40,459 bases of DNA from Geodermatophilus sp. DF01-2 (GCF_004571065.1 NZ_SPQN01000032.1:1-40459), one strand, 5' to 3'; shown: positions 14,558 through 23,659, counted from the stretch's first letter. Program-made: numbers and translations. Notes: a model not told the origin generated them from the sequence alone.

Positions 14558-16366
14558 TCAGAGCCAGGCCTCGTCGGTGTCCAGGACGGTGCGGTCCAGC
14601 GACTCGAGCAGGTCGAACTGCGCCCGGGTGCGGGGCAGCTCCCACCGCCAGAAGTAGCGGGCCGCAGCACGCTTGCCCTCGTGGAAGGCGTCGGTCGAGC
14701 TCCCGCAGGCCAGCGCCTGCTCCAGCCACAGCCAGGCGACCACGATGTGGCCGGCGGCCTCGAGGTAGACGCTGGCGTTCGCCAGGGCGAGGTCGGGGTC
14801 CCCGGTGCCCCACAGCGCGGCGGTCACCGAGCCCAGCCGGGCCACCGCGGCGTCCAGGTCGGCGGCGAAGCCCGCCCACTCCGTGCCGGTCGCGCGCGCC
14901 GTCGTCGCCGTGATCGTCTCGCCGACCAGCTGCAGCCCGGCCCCGCCCTGCGCGACCACCTTGCGTCCGAGCAGGTCCAGCGCCTGGATGCCGTTGGTGC
15001 CCTCGTGGATCGGGTTGAGCCGGTTGTCCCGGTAGAACTGCTCGACCGGGTAGTCGCGGGTGTAGCCGTAGCCGCCGTGCACCTGGATGGCCAGGTCGTC
15101 GGCGACCGGGCCCCACTGCGACGGCCAGGCCTTGGCGATCGGGGTGAGGGTGTCCAGCAGCAGGTGGGCGCGGGCGCGCTCCTCCTCGGTCTCGGCGGTC
15201 TGCTCCTCGTCGACCAGCCGCGCGCAGTACAGGCCGAGGGCCAGCCCGCCCTCGGCGTAGGACTTGGCGGCCAGCAGCATTCGCCGCACGTCGGGGTGCG
15301 CGACGATCGGCACCGGCGGCGGCAGGTCGTCGCCCTCCCGCCCGGACCTGGCCGCCGCCGGCCTGCCCTGGGCGCGGGTGCGGGCGTACTCGAGGGCGTG
15401 CAGGTAGCCGGTGTAGCCCAGCACGGTCGCGCCCATGCCGACGCCGATCCGCGCCTCGTTCATCATGTGGAACATGTAGGCGAGGCCGCGGTGCGGCTCG
15501 CCCACCAGGTAGCCGACCGCGCCGGGCTCGCCGCCGGGCGTGTGCACGCCCTCGCCGAAGTTGAGCAGCGTGTTCGTCGTCCCCCGGTAGCCCATCTTGT
15601 GGTTCAGGCCGGCCAGGACGACGTCGTTGCGCTCGCCGAGCGAGCCGTCCTCGTTCACCAGGAACTTCGGCACGATGAACAGCGAGATGCCCTTCACCCC
15701 GGGCGGGCCGCCGGGGATCTTGGCCAGCACCAGGTGGACGATGTTCTCGGTCAGCTCGTGGTCGCCGCCGGAGATCCACATCTTGTTGCCGAAGAGCCGG
15801 TGGGTGCCGTCGTCCTGCGGCACCGCCTTCGTCGTGATGTCGGCCAGCGACGAGCCGGCCTGCGGCTCCGACAGCGCCATCGTGCCGAACCAGCGACCCT
15901 CGATCTCCGGCCGCACGTAGATGTCGATCTGCTCCTGGCTGCCGTGGGCGAGCAGCAGGCGGGCGTTGCCCATGGTGAGGAACGGGTAGGCCGACGTGCC
16001 GACGTTGGCCGCCTTGAACCAGGCGAACACCGCCTGGCCGACGACGTGCGGCAGCTGCATGCCGCCGTACTCCTCGTCGAAGCTGCCGGCCATCAGCCCG
16101 GCCTCGGTGAAGATCCCCAGCGCCCGCTTCACCTCGGGGATCATCTCGACCTTGCCGTCGACCATCCGCGGCTCGTTCTCGTCGGCCGTGCGGTTGTGCG
16201 GTGCGAAGTGCTCCGTGGCGATCTGCTGGGCCAGGTCCAGGACCGCGTCGAAGGTCTCCCGCGAGTGCTCGGCGTAGCGCGGCCGCTTGACCAGGCCCTC
16301 GACGTCCAGCCATTCGTGGAGCAGGAAGTCCAGGTCGCGGCGGGACAGGATCAGCGACGAGCGCAC
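14558..16366 (-). CDS. Acyl-CoA dehydrogenase, long form with C-terminal extension
   Basis: 602 residues, about 200 longer than classical acyl-CoA dehydrogenases. The core has the FAD/substrate-loop block GTMALSEPQAGSSLADI, GNKMWISGGDHE and the HEGTNGIQALDL segment that holds the conserved C-terminal glutamate of long-form enzymes. The last 120 residues form a helical bundle as in the PF12806-type C-terminal domain. It would oxidise an acyl-CoA to the enoyl-CoA, passing electrons to ETF; chain length is not predictable. GTG 16366 has GGAGG 7 nt upstream. It stands alone, followed by a strong terminator. Confidence 0.92.
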   Translation of the reverse strand: MRSSLILSRRDLDFLLHEWLDVEGLVKRPRYAEHSRETFDAVLDLAQQIATEHFAPHNRTADENEPRMVDGKVEMIPEVKRALGIFTEAGLMAGSFDEEYGGMQLPHVVGQAVFAWFKAANVGTSAYPFLTMGNARLLLAHGSQEQIDIYVRPEIEGRWFGTMALSEPQAGSSLADITTKAVPQDDGTHRLFGNKMWISGGDHELTENIVHLVLAKIPGGPPGVKGISLFIVPKFLVNEDGSLGERNDVVLAGLNHKMGYRGTTNTLLNFGEGVHTPGGEPGAVGYLVGEPHRGLAYMFHMMNEARIGVGMGATVLGYTGYLHALEYARTRAQGRPAAARSGREGDDLPPPVPIVAHPDVRRMLLAAKSYAEGGLALGLYCARLVDEEQTAETEEERARAHLLLDTLTPIAKAWPSQWGPVADDLAIQVHGGYGYTRDYPVEQFYRDNRLNPIHEGTNGIQALDLLGRKVVAQGGAGLQLVGETITATTARATGTEWAGFAADLDAAVARLGSVTAALWGTGDPDLALANASVYLEAAGHIVVAWLWLEQALACGSSTDAFHEGKRAAARYFWRWELPRTRAQFDLLESLDRTVLDTDEAWL

Positions 16367-16490
16367 GAGGAGCCTCCGAAAGGACTGCGGTGGGTCTGCG
16401 GTTCGACAGTACGACCGGCGCGCCGTACTGCCCTTGGCTCGCCCCCTCCGCTGCACCCTCGACCGGGCGATCTTGGAGCTGCGGTGGCGA

Positions 16491-16625
16491 CACGCGGGGG
16501 TCGCCCGGCATGGGCCGGCCGACGGGGGGAGCCCGATCGAGGTCCGGGACGCGCTGATCGCCCTGCCGGCCCGGCGCTGGTCGGTCGTGTTGTCCAACCC
16601 ACCGTTCGGCCGCAAGTCTGGCTCT
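16491..16625 (+). pseudogene. Fragment of a type I restriction N6-adenine methyltransferase (hsdM-like)
   Basis: In a 327-bp stretch without an intact gene, the plus-strand frame here reads HAGVARHGPADGG, then SPIEVRDALIALPARRWSVV, then LSNPPFGRKSGS. NPPF is the catalytic motif IV of N6-adenine methyltransferases, and the preceding spacing (DAL-x-RRWSVVLSNPPFG-K) matches HsdM. There is no start, no motif I, and similarity ends a few bases before a symmetric hairpin at 16634. It is best explained as the relic of a deleted restriction-modification locus. Only 45 residues support the call. Confidence 0.55.
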
Positions 16626-16633
16626 CTCGGCCG

Positions 16634-16703
16634 ACGATCATGAAGTCGTGGAGCGGACACGCGGAAGCCGACCGGCGTGTCCTCACCGTAAGTTCATGAT
16701 CGT
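16634..16703. repeat. Symmetric two-part inverted repeat (hairpin or MITE-like relic)
   Basis: Outer arms ACGATCATGAA / TTCATGATCGT (11 bp, perfect) and inner arms GGACACGC / GCGTGTCC (8 bp, perfect) are separated by 10 nt on each side, around a 12-nt loop. The right outer arm contains the stop codon of the DHA2 exporter gene. It may be that gene's terminator, or the ends of a miniature element next to the hsdM relic. Confidence 0.6.
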
Positions 16704-18478
16704 TGCGGATCTTCGGCGGTCGCGGCGTCGCCGGGGCGGCCCACCGGGGGAGGGGTGGACGTCGGGGCCGCGGCACCGACCGCCTGGGTGACCTGTTCGC
16801 CGGCGTCGTCCCCGTCGGGGGCGCCCGCGGTCTGCCGCGCCGCTTGGCGGGCCTGGATGCCGGACTTGTCGGACAGGGCCAGCTGCGGCAGGAACAGGAA
16901 CACGACGAACCCGACCGCCACCACGCCGGCGGCGATGAGGAACACCAGGTCGATCGAGTCGGAGAAGCCCGTCCTGAACGGCAGCGCCAGGTAGTCGGGC
17001 AGGTCCTGGATGAACGAGGTGTCCGACAGGTCGGTGCCGGCCTGCAGCCGGTCGCTCTGCAGCGCCTGGGCCACCCGCGGGTCCTCGGCGGCCGCCTCGG
17101 TGAGCGACTCCTCGATGTCCACCGGCAGCCGGGTGAACAGCAGCGAGAGGAAGGCGGCGGTGCCGATCGTGCCGCCCATCTGCCGGAAGAAGGTCACCGA
17201 GGAGGTGGCCACGCCCATTTCCCGCGGGGAGACGGCGTTCTGCACCGCGAGGATCACCGGCTGGAAGTTGAACCCGAGCCCCAGGCCGAGCAGGACCATC
17301 AACGGCACCAGCGTCCAGATCGAGGTCTCCGCGCCGACGGCGACGGACATCGCCAGCAGGGCGGCGGTCATCAGCGCGATGCCGATCAGCGGGAAGGCCT
17401 TGTACCGGCCGGTCTTCGAGATCGCGATGCCCGAGCTCATCGCGCCGGTCATGATCCCGGCGACCAGGGGGATCATCTGCAGGCCGGCGACGGTCGCGCT
17501 GGAGCCCTGCACGATCTGCAGGTACTGGGGGAGCAGCAGCAGGCCGCCGAACATGCCGGCGCCCATGACGATGCTGCCGAGGCCGCTGACGGTGAAGCTG
17601 CGGTTGCGGAACAGCCGCAGGGGCAGCAGCGCGTCGTCCCGGAAGGCCCGCTCGGCCACGACGAAGAGGACGAAGCCGGCCGCGCCGATCAGGTAGCAGG
17701 CGAGCGCGCGACCCGACGTCCAGCCCCAGAGCCGGCCCTGCTCGGCGACGACGAGCAGCGGCACGAGGAAGGTGACCAGCGCCAGCGCACCCGGCCAGTC
17801 GATGCGGTGCTCGCGACGTTCGTGCGGCAGGTGCAGCACGCGGAAGACGGCGGCGAAGGCCAGGGCGCCGAGCGGCACGTTGACGAGGAAGATCCAGCGC
17901 CAGCCGTCCATGCCCAACAGGGACGTCTGCCCGGCGAAGAAGCCGCCGATGACCGGACCGAGCACGCTGGAGGTGCCGAAGACGGCCATGAAGTAGCCCT
18001 GGTACCGGGAGCGCTGCCGCGGCGGCACGATGTCGCCGATGATCGCCAGGGCCAGCGACATCAGACCGCCGGCGCCGATGCCCTGGACCGCCCGGTAGGC
18101 GGCGAGCTGGTACATGGACTCCGCGATGCCGCAGAGCACCGAGCCGAGGACGAAGACCGCGATGGCGAAGAGGTAGAACGGCCGCCGTCCGTAGATGTCG
18201 GAGAGCTTGCCGTACAGCGGGGTGGCGATCGTCGACGTGATGAGGAAGGACGTGGTGGCCCAGGCCTGCAGGTCGTAGCCCTGCAGGTCGTCGGCGATGG
18301 TGCGGATGGCGGTGGAGACGACGGTCTGGTCGAGGGCCGCGAGGAACATCGCGACCATCAGCCCGGCGAGGATCGTGACGATCTGCCGGTGCGGAAAGGC
18401 GCCGTCCTCGGCGGGTGCGGAGGCCGCCGCCCGGGCGTCCCTCCGCTCGGCCGCGCTGGTGCGGGTGCTGTGGCTCAT
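16694..18478 (-). CDS. MFS multidrug exporter, DHA2 family (14 TMS)
   Basis: 594 residues with 14 predicted membrane segments. Helix 1 carries the DHA2 pattern MFLAALDQTVVSTAIRTIADDL. Loop 2-3 has GKLSDIYGRRP and helix 5 has the antiporter-type GPVIGGFFAG. A charged, Pro/Ala-rich C-terminal tail of about 50 residues follows the last helix. It would export drugs or metabolites using the proton gradient. The start codon overlaps the MarR stop (ATGA), so exporter and regulator are one operon, a common drug-responsive arrangement. Its stop lies inside the hairpin at 16634-16703. Confidence 0.93.
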   Translation of the reverse strand: MSHSTRTSAAERRDARAAASAPAEDGAFPHRQIVTILAGLMVAMFLAALDQTVVSTAIRTIADDLQGYDLQAWATTSFLITSTIATPLYGKLSDIYGRRPFYLFAIAVFVLGSVLCGIAESMYQLAAYRAVQGIGAGGLMSLALAIIGDIVPPRQRSRYQGYFMAVFGTSSVLGPVIGGFFAGQTSLLGMDGWRWIFLVNVPLGALAFAAVFRVLHLPHERREHRIDWPGALALVTFLVPLLVVAEQGRLWGWTSGRALACYLIGAAGFVLFVVAERAFRDDALLPLRLFRNRSFTVSGLGSIVMGAGMFGGLLLLPQYLQIVQGSSATVAGLQMIPLVAGIMTGAMSSGIAISKTGRYKAFPLIGIALMTAALLAMSVAVGAETSIWTLVPLMVLLGLGLGFNFQPVILAVQNAVSPREMGVATSSVTFFRQMGGTIGTAAFLSLLFTRLPVDIEESLTEAAAEDPRVAQALQSDRLQAGTDLSDTSFIQDLPDYLALPFRTGFSDSIDLVFLIAAGVVAVGFVVFLFLPQLALSDKSGIQARQAARQTAGAPDGDDAGEQVTQAVGAAAPTSTPPPVGRPGDAATAEDPQRS

Positions 18479-19002
18479 GGCTTCTCTCTGGGGATGGCAG
18501 CGACCGGCGCGACGGTGGGCTCGGTGGGCAGGCAGGCGGCGAGGTCGTCGAGGAGGCGACCGAACAGGCGGGTCAGGGTGGTCAGGTCCGACGCCGGCCA
18601 CTCCGCGGTCACCCGCGCCAGATGGGCCTCGCGCTCGGCGCGGACCTGGGCGAGGGCGGCCCGGCCGGCGTCGGTGACGACCAGCCGGCTGGCCCGGCCG
18701 TCGGTCTCGTCGGCGACGCGGTGGACCAGACCCTGCTCGATCAGGGTCGCCACGTGCCGGCTGACCGTGGACGGGTCGGCGTGCACCAGCTCGGCGAGCG
18801 CCCCCTGGCGCAGCGGGCCCAGCCGCTCGAGCGGGAAGAGCAGGACCAGCGCCGCGCGGTCACGGCCCTCGGCGGCGTGGCTCGCCTTGAGGGCGTGCAC
18901 CAGCCGCAGGAAGCGGGGGAGCTGCTCGCCGAGGGTGCGCAGGTCGGCCAGCCGGTCGACACCGGGCACGGCGGGGCCGGACGCGGCGGGAGAGGACGGC
19001 AC
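18475..19002 (-). CDS. MarR-family transcriptional regulator
   Basis: 175 residues with the winged helix-turn-helix layout: LGPLRQGALAELVHADPSTVSRHVATLIEQGLVHRVADETDGRASRLVVTDAGRAAL, including the wing Asp-Gly-Arg (TDGR) characteristic of MarR proteins. GTG 19002 has GGAG 7 nt upstream. It is the first gene of the exporter operon and probably represses it until a ligand binds. Candidate operator repeats lie at 19045-19066 just upstream. Confidence 0.92.
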   Translation of the reverse strand: MPSSPAASGPAVPGVDRLADLRTLGEQLPRFLRLVHALKASHAAEGRDRAALVLLFPLERLGPLRQGALAELVHADPSTVSRHVATLIEQGLVHRVADETDGRASRLVVTDAGRAALAQVRAEREAHLARVTAEWPASDLTTLTRLFGRLLDDLAACLPTEPTVAPVAAIPREKP

Positions 19003-19044
19003 GGGTGCTCCAGGGGATGGACAGCACGGAATACGTGCACGTTA

Positions 19045-19066
19045 CAAGCGCTTGCGCTCAGCAAGC
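19045..19066. promoter_or_regulatory. Overlapping palindromes, candidate MarR operator
   Basis: CAAGCGCTTG (19045-19054) is a perfect palindrome, overlapping GCTTGC-GCTCA-GCAAGC (19050-19066). They lie 43-64 bp before the MarR start and 130 bp before hrpA, in the divergent region where a MarR dimer would be expected. Confidence 0.45.
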
Positions 19067-19198
19067 AACGAGTTGCGCGGCTCATGCAAGTGAGGCGTCC
19101 CACGTCCGCCGTCCTGGGCGCGGTGCGATCCTGGAGAACGCGCAGGCCGCCGCCCGCCCGCGGCCGCGCACCCACAGCCCCCGACGAGGAGACCGTCC

Positions 19199-22100
19199 GT
19201 GACCACCCCGCCCGACGACCTGCGTGCGCGGCTGGCCGGGCTGACCCTCGAGGACGAGCACCGGCTGCGCCGCCGGCTCGACGGGACCCGCCGGACGAAG
19301 GACGCCGAGGCGCGGGCCCGGCAGCGGGCGCGGATCGCCGCGGACGTGGCGGCCGCGGAGGAACGCATCACCCGCCGCCGCGCCGCCGTCCCCACGGTGA
19401 CGTACCCCGTCGAGCTGCCGGTCGGCGCGCGGCGCGAGGACATCGCCGCCGCGCTGCGGGAGCACCAGGTGGTCGTCGTCGCCGGCGAGACCGGTTCGGG
19501 CAAGACCACGCAGCTGCCCAAGATCGCCCTCGAGCTGGGCCGGGGCGTCCGCGGCCGGATCGGGCACACCCAGCCGCGGCGGATCGCCGCCCGCACCGTC
19601 GCCGAGCGGATAGCGGAGGAACTGGGGACGCCGCTCGGCGAGGTGGTCGGCTGGAAGGTGCGCTTCACCGACCAGGTCGGCGACACCACGCTGGTCAAGG
19701 TGATGACCGACGGCGTGCTGCTCAACGAGATCGGCCGCGACCGGCTGCTGCGCCAGTACGACACCCTGATCGTCGACGAGGCGCACGAGCGCAGCCTCAA
19801 CATCGACTTCCTGCTCGGCTACCTCGCCCGGATCCTGCCGCGGCGGCCCGACCTCAAGCTGGTCATCACCTCGGCGACGATCGACGTGGAGCGGGTGGCC
19901 AAGCACTTCGCAGGACTCGGCGAGGAGGGGCGGAGCGCAGGACTCGGCGAGGAGGGGCGGAGCGCAGGACTCGGCGACAGTGGGCGGAGCGGGGACGCCC
20001 CGATCGTCGAGGTCAGCGGGCGCACCTACCCGGTGGAGGTCCGCTACCGGCCGGTGGTCGACCCCGACGACGCGGACGCCGATCCCGATCGCGACCAGGT
20101 CACCGCCATCGCCGACGCCGTCGACGAGCTGGTGGCCGAGGGGCCGGGCGACGTCCTGGTGTTCCTCGCCGGCGAGCGGGAGATCCGCGACACCGCCGAC
20201 GTGCTGACCGAACGCTTCCCCACGGTCGAGGTGCTGCCGCTCTACTCGCGCCTGTCGGCCGCCGACCAGCACCGCGTCTTCGCCCCGCACACCGGACGGC
20301 GGATCGTGCTGGCCACCAACGTCGCCGAGACGTCGCTGACCGTGCCCGGCATCCGCTACGTCGTCGACCCCGGCACCGCGCGCATCTCCCGGTACAGCTC
20401 GCGCCTCAAGGTGCAGCGGCTGCCGATCGAGCCGATCAGCCAGGCCTCGGCCCGGCAGCGCTCCGGCCGCTGCGGGCGCACCTCCGACGGCATCGCGATC
20501 CGGCTCTACACCGAGGAGGACTTCGACAGCCGGCCCGAGTACACCGACCCGGAGATCCTCCGCACCAGCCTGGCCTCGGTGCTCCTGCAGATGGCCGCCC
20601 TCGACCTGGGGGACGTCGCCGACTTCCCGTTCATCGACCCGCCGGACCGCCGCGCGGTCGCCGACGGGCTGTCGCTGCTCGAGGAACTCGACGCCCTCGA
20701 CGACGCCGGCGCGCTCACCCCCACCGGCCGGGCGCTGGCGACCCTGCCCCTGGACCCGCGGATGGCGCGGATGGTCGTCGAGGCCGACCGGCGCGGCGTG
20801 CTGGAGGAGGTGCTGGTCATCGCTGCGGGGCTGACCATCCAGGACCCGCGCGAGCGGCCGACCGAGCACCAGCAGGCCGCCGACCAGATGCACGGCCGCT
20901 TCGCCGACGAGAACTCCGACTTCCTCGCGCTGCTCAACCTCTGGCGCTACCTCGGCGAGCAGCAGGAGGCGCTGTCGGGCAGCCAGTTCCGGCGCACGCT
21001 CAAGCGCGAGTTCCTGCACTACCTGCGCATCCGCGAGTGGCAGGACCTCCACGGCCAGCTGCGCAGCACCGCCCGCCGGCTCGGCATGACCACAGGCTCG
21101 CTCGCCGCCGAGCCCGACGAACGCGGCATCTCCGCCGCGCTGCTGTCCGGGCTGCTCTCCCACGTCGGGCTGCAGGTCGAGGACGCCAGCAACTCGAGGT
21201 CCCCCCACCCCCGCGGTCGCGGCCGCGAGTACCTCGGCGCCCGCAACGCCCGCTTCGTTCTCGCCCCCGGCACCCCGCTGGCCAAGAAGCCGCCGCGCTG
21301 GGTGGTCGCCGCCGAGCTGGTGGAGACCAGCCGGCTGTTCGCCCGCACCGTCGCCCGCATCGACCCCGAGGTCGTCGAGCGGCTGGCCGGCCACCTGGTC
21401 AAACGGCAGTACTCCGAGCCGCGCTGGGATGTCCAGCGCGGCTCGGTCGTCGCCACCGAGCGGGTCACCCTCTACGGCATCCCGCTGGTCGTCGGCCGCC
21501 GCGTGCAGTACGGCTCGATCGACCCGGTCGTCTCCCGCGAGCTGTTCATCCGGCACGCCCTGGTCGAGGGCGAGTGGACGACGCACCACCGGTTCTGGCA
21601 CGACAACCAGAAGGTGATGCAGCGGGTCGCCGAGCTGGAGGAACGGGCCCGGCGCCGCGACATCCGGGCCGACGACGAGACGCTGTTCGAGCTCTACGAC
21701 GCCCGCATCCCCGCCGACGTCGTCTCCGTCCGGCACTTCGACAGGTGGTGGAAGGCCGCGCGCCGCGAGACGCCGGACCTGCTCACGTTCTCCTCCGAGA
21801 TGCTCACCAACGCCGCGGCGGCCGGGCAGGTGCGGGTCGAGGACTTTCCCGACGAGGTGCCGCTGAGCCAGGGGCTGACCCTGCCGCTGTCCTACGCGTT
21901 CGCGCCCGGCACCCCGACCGACGGCGTCACCGTCGACGTCCCGCTGGCCGTGCTCGACACCGTCGCCTCGGAGACCTCCGGGGAGTCGCTGGCCTTCACC
22001 GTTCCCGGGCTGCAGGAGGAGCTGGTCACGGCGCTGCTGCGCACGCTGCCCAAGCAGCTGCGCCGGACGCTCGTGCCGATCCCCGACCGGGTGCGCGAGG

Positions 22101-23209
22101 TGCTGCCCCGCATCGCGCCGGCCGAGCCGCTGCTGCCGGCGCTGGAGCGCGAGCTGCGGCGGGCCGCGGGGGTCGTCGTCCCGCCGGACGCGTGGGCGCC
22201 CGACCAGGTTCCCGACCACCTGCGCGCGACGTTCCGGGTCGTCGACGACCGGCACCGGCCGCTGGCCACCGGCAAGGACCTGCAGGCGCTGCGCCGGAAG
22301 GTCGCGCCGCAGAGCCGGGCGAGCCTGGCCGCGGCGGCGTCGGACGTCGAGCGCACCGGCCAGACCGCCTGGACGTTCGGTACGCTTCCGCGCACCGTCG
22401 AGGTCCGCCGCGGTGGGCACGTGGGAACCGCCTACCCGGCGCTGGTCGACGAGGGGACGACGGTCGGCATCCGCGTGGTCGCCACCGAGGCGGAGGCCAC
22501 CCGGCTGACCTGGCGCGGCGCCCGGCGGCTGCTGGTCCTGGTCGCCGGCTCGCCCACCCGGCAGGTGGTCAAGGGCCTGTCGCCGCAGACCCGGCTGGCG
22601 CTGCAGTTCAACCCGGACGGGGAGATCCCCGCGCTGGTCGACGACTGCGTCGACGCCGCCGCCGACGAGCTGATCGCCGCCGGTGGGCCGCCCCGCGACG
22701 AGGCCGCGTTCGCCGCCCTGGTGCAGACCGCCCGTGCCCAGCTGCTGCCGCTGACCACCGACACCGTGCGGCGGGTCGAGGCCGTGCTGGTGCAGGCCCG
22801 CGAGGTGGCCGTCGCCATCGGCGCGGCGCCCGGCCGGCGGGTGCCCGAGGCCGCGATCGTCGACCTGCGCCGGCAGATGGGCGGCCTGCTGCACCGCGGC
22901 TTCGTCGCCACGGCGGGACGGCGCCGACTGCCGGACCTGGTGCGCTACCTCAAGGGCATGGCGCACCGGCTGGAGAAGCTGCCCGCCAACGCCGTCCGGG
23001 ACGAGCTGTGGATGCAGCAGGTGGTCGCGGTCACCGCCGCGTACGAGCAGCTGCGCCGGCAGGTCCCGTCGACGGGAGCGCCGGACGACCCGGTGGCCCG
23101 CGTCCGCTGGATGGTCGAGGAGCTGCGGGTCAGCCTGTTCGCCCAGACCGTCGGCACCCCGCGGCCGGTGTCGGAGCAGCGGGTCTACAAGGCGATCGAC
23201 GCGCTCTAG
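19199..23209 (+). CDS. hrpA: ATP-dependent RNA helicase HrpA
   Basis: 1336 residues, near the 1300 of E. coli HrpA. DEAH-box helicase motifs are clear: Walker A GETGSGKTT (from residue 96), DEAHERS (DEAH at 193-196), SATI, the Ia and VI regions (QPRRIAARTVAER; QRSGRCGRT), then the HA2/ratchet and OB regions and the long HrpA-specific C-terminus. The family unwinds RNA and rescues stalled ribosomes in E. coli. Directly after the SATIDVERVAKHF segment sits an insertion of three 9-residue repeats (238-264), absent from the E. coli pattern, before VEVSGRTYPVEVRY resumes. GTG 19199 has GAGGAG upstream. A 3'-end repeat begins at the stop. Confidence 0.96.
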   Translation: MTTPPDDLRARLAGLTLEDEHRLRRRLDGTRRTKDAEARARQRARIAADVAAAEERITRRRAAVPTVTYPVELPVGARREDIAAALREHQVVVVAGETGSGKTTQLPKIALELGRGVRGRIGHTQPRRIAARTVAERIAEELGTPLGEVVGWKVRFTDQVGDTTLVKVMTDGVLLNEIGRDRLLRQYDTLIVDEAHERSLNIDFLLGYLARILPRRPDLKLVITSATIDVERVAKHFAGLGEEGRSAGLGEEGRSAGLGDSGRSGDAPIVEVSGRTYPVEVRYRPVVDPDDADADPDRDQVTAIADAVDELVAEGPGDVLVFLAGEREIRDTADVLTERFPTVEVLPLYSRLSAADQHRVFAPHTGRRIVLATNVAETSLTVPGIRYVVDPGTARISRYSSRLKVQRLPIEPISQASARQRSGRCGRTSDGIAIRLYTEEDFDSRPEYTDPEILRTSLASVLLQMAALDLGDVADFPFIDPPDRRAVADGLSLLEELDALDDAGALTPTGRALATLPLDPRMARMVVEADRRGVLEEVLVIAAGLTIQDPRERPTEHQQAADQMHGRFADENSDFLALLNLWRYLGEQQEALSGSQFRRTLKREFLHYLRIREWQDLHGQLRSTARRLGMTTGSLAAEPDERGISAALLSGLLSHVGLQVEDASNSRSPHPRGRGREYLGARNARFVLAPGTPLAKKPPRWVVAAELVETSRLFARTVARIDPEVVERLAGHLVKRQYSEPRWDVQRGSVVATERVTLYGIPLVVGRRVQYGSIDPVVSRELFIRHALVEGEWTTHHRFWHDNQKVMQRVAELEERARRRDIRADDETLFELYDARIPADVVSVRHFDRWWKAARRETPDLLTFSSEMLTNAAAAGQVRVEDFPDEVPLSQGLTLPLSYAFAPGTPTDGVTVDVPLAVLDTVASETSGESLAFTVPGLQEELVTALLRTLPKQLRRTLVPIPDRVREVLPRIAPAEPLLPALERELRRAAGVVVPPDAWAPDQVPDHLRATFRVVDDRHRPLATGKDLQALRRKVAPQSRASLAAAASDVERTGQTAWTFGTLPRTVEVRRGGHVGTAYPALVDEGTTVGIRVVATEAEATRLTWRGARRLLVLVAGSPTRQVVKGLSPQTRLALQFNPDGEIPALVDDCVDAAADELIAAGGPPRDEAAFAALVQTARAQLLPLTTDTVRRVEAVLVQAREVAVAIGAAPGRRVPEAAIVDLRRQMGGLLHRGFVATAGRRRLPDLVRYLKGMAHRLEKLPANAVRDELWMQQVVAVTAAYEQLRRQVPSTGAPDDPVARVRWMVEELRVSLFAQTVGTPRPVSEQRVYKAIDAL
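19910..19990 (+). repeat. Three tandem 27-bp repeats inside hrpA
   Basis: Units at 19910-19936 and 19937-19963 are identical; the third (19964-19990) differs in the middle. They encode AGLGEEGRS, AGLGEEGRS, AGLGDSGRS in frame. They separate motif III from the following conserved strand and are probably an exposed loop. Confidence 0.9.
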
Positions 23210-23290
23210 AAGGATTGTCCTCCCCACCCCTCGCAGGCTCGGGGCGGGTCCCGGGACGGGGCCGGCGGCGAGCCTCTGGACGGGGCCGGG
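23210..23290 (+). repeat. 3'-end repeat, copy 3
   Basis: Starts at the base after the TAG of hrpA: AAGGATTGTCCTCCCC, then ACCCCTCGCAGGCTCGGGG and GGGTCCCGGGACGGGG, ending with GAGCCTCTGGA like copy 2. GTCC/GGAC and CCCC/GGGG pair around the TCGCAGGCTC loop. It fills the 87 bp between hrpA and the convergent HTH gene. Confidence 0.7.
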
Positions 23291-23296
23291 GGCCGC

Positions 23297-23659
23297 TCAC
23301 TGGTGGGTGCGGGCGCGCTCGCGGAGCAGGGCGGAGATGCGCTGGCGGGTGACGCCGAACATCGCGGCGATCCGGTTGATGCTCACCTGCTCCGAGGCGA
23401 GTGCGTGCGCCTGCTCTCGCCGCCAGGCGCCACCGGCGCTGGCCAGGGCCGCCATCACCGAGCTGATCTGCTCGACCACCAGCGGGCGGGACTCCGCGGT
23501 GACGATGTCGAGCCAGGCGCGGCCGCTCCGGCGCTCCTCGAGCAGCTTCCCGGCCCGCTCACGGGCTCCGCCGAGCTCCGCCATGCAGGTGTCGAGCACG
23601 GCGAGCAGGTCGCTGAGCGCCCGGGCGGCCGGGTCCTGCTCGATGGGGTCCGTCGCCAC
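23297..23659 (-). CDS. Small helix-turn-helix DNA-binding protein
   Basis: 120 residues. A helical N-terminal two thirds (DLLAVLDTCMAELGGARERAGKLLEERR; LVVEQISSVMAALASAG) is followed by a C-terminal helix-turn-helix SINRIAAMFGVTRQRISALLRE, similar to sigma-region-4 or Trp-repressor-type HTHs. GTG 23659 has GGAGG upstream. A perfect 9-3-9 palindrome lies between the candidate promoter and the start, which suggests autoregulation. Targets and ligand are unknown; the family could not be named. Confidence 0.78.
   Translation of the reverse strand: MATDPIEQDPAARALSDLLAVLDTCMAELGGARERAGKLLEERRSGRAWLDIVTAESRPLVVEQISSVMAALASAGGAWRREQAHALASEQVSINRIAAMFGVTRQRISALLRERARTHQ

Noticed and set aside
19082..23227. 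1381-codon minus-strand frame opposite hrpA
   Set aside because: Antisense shadow; hrpA has full helicase motifs and this frame has none.
18415..23352. 1645-codon plus-strand frame overlapping hrpA in another phase
   Set aside because: Arg/Ala/Gly-rich low-complexity shadow without domains, spanning the MarR promoter and hrpA.
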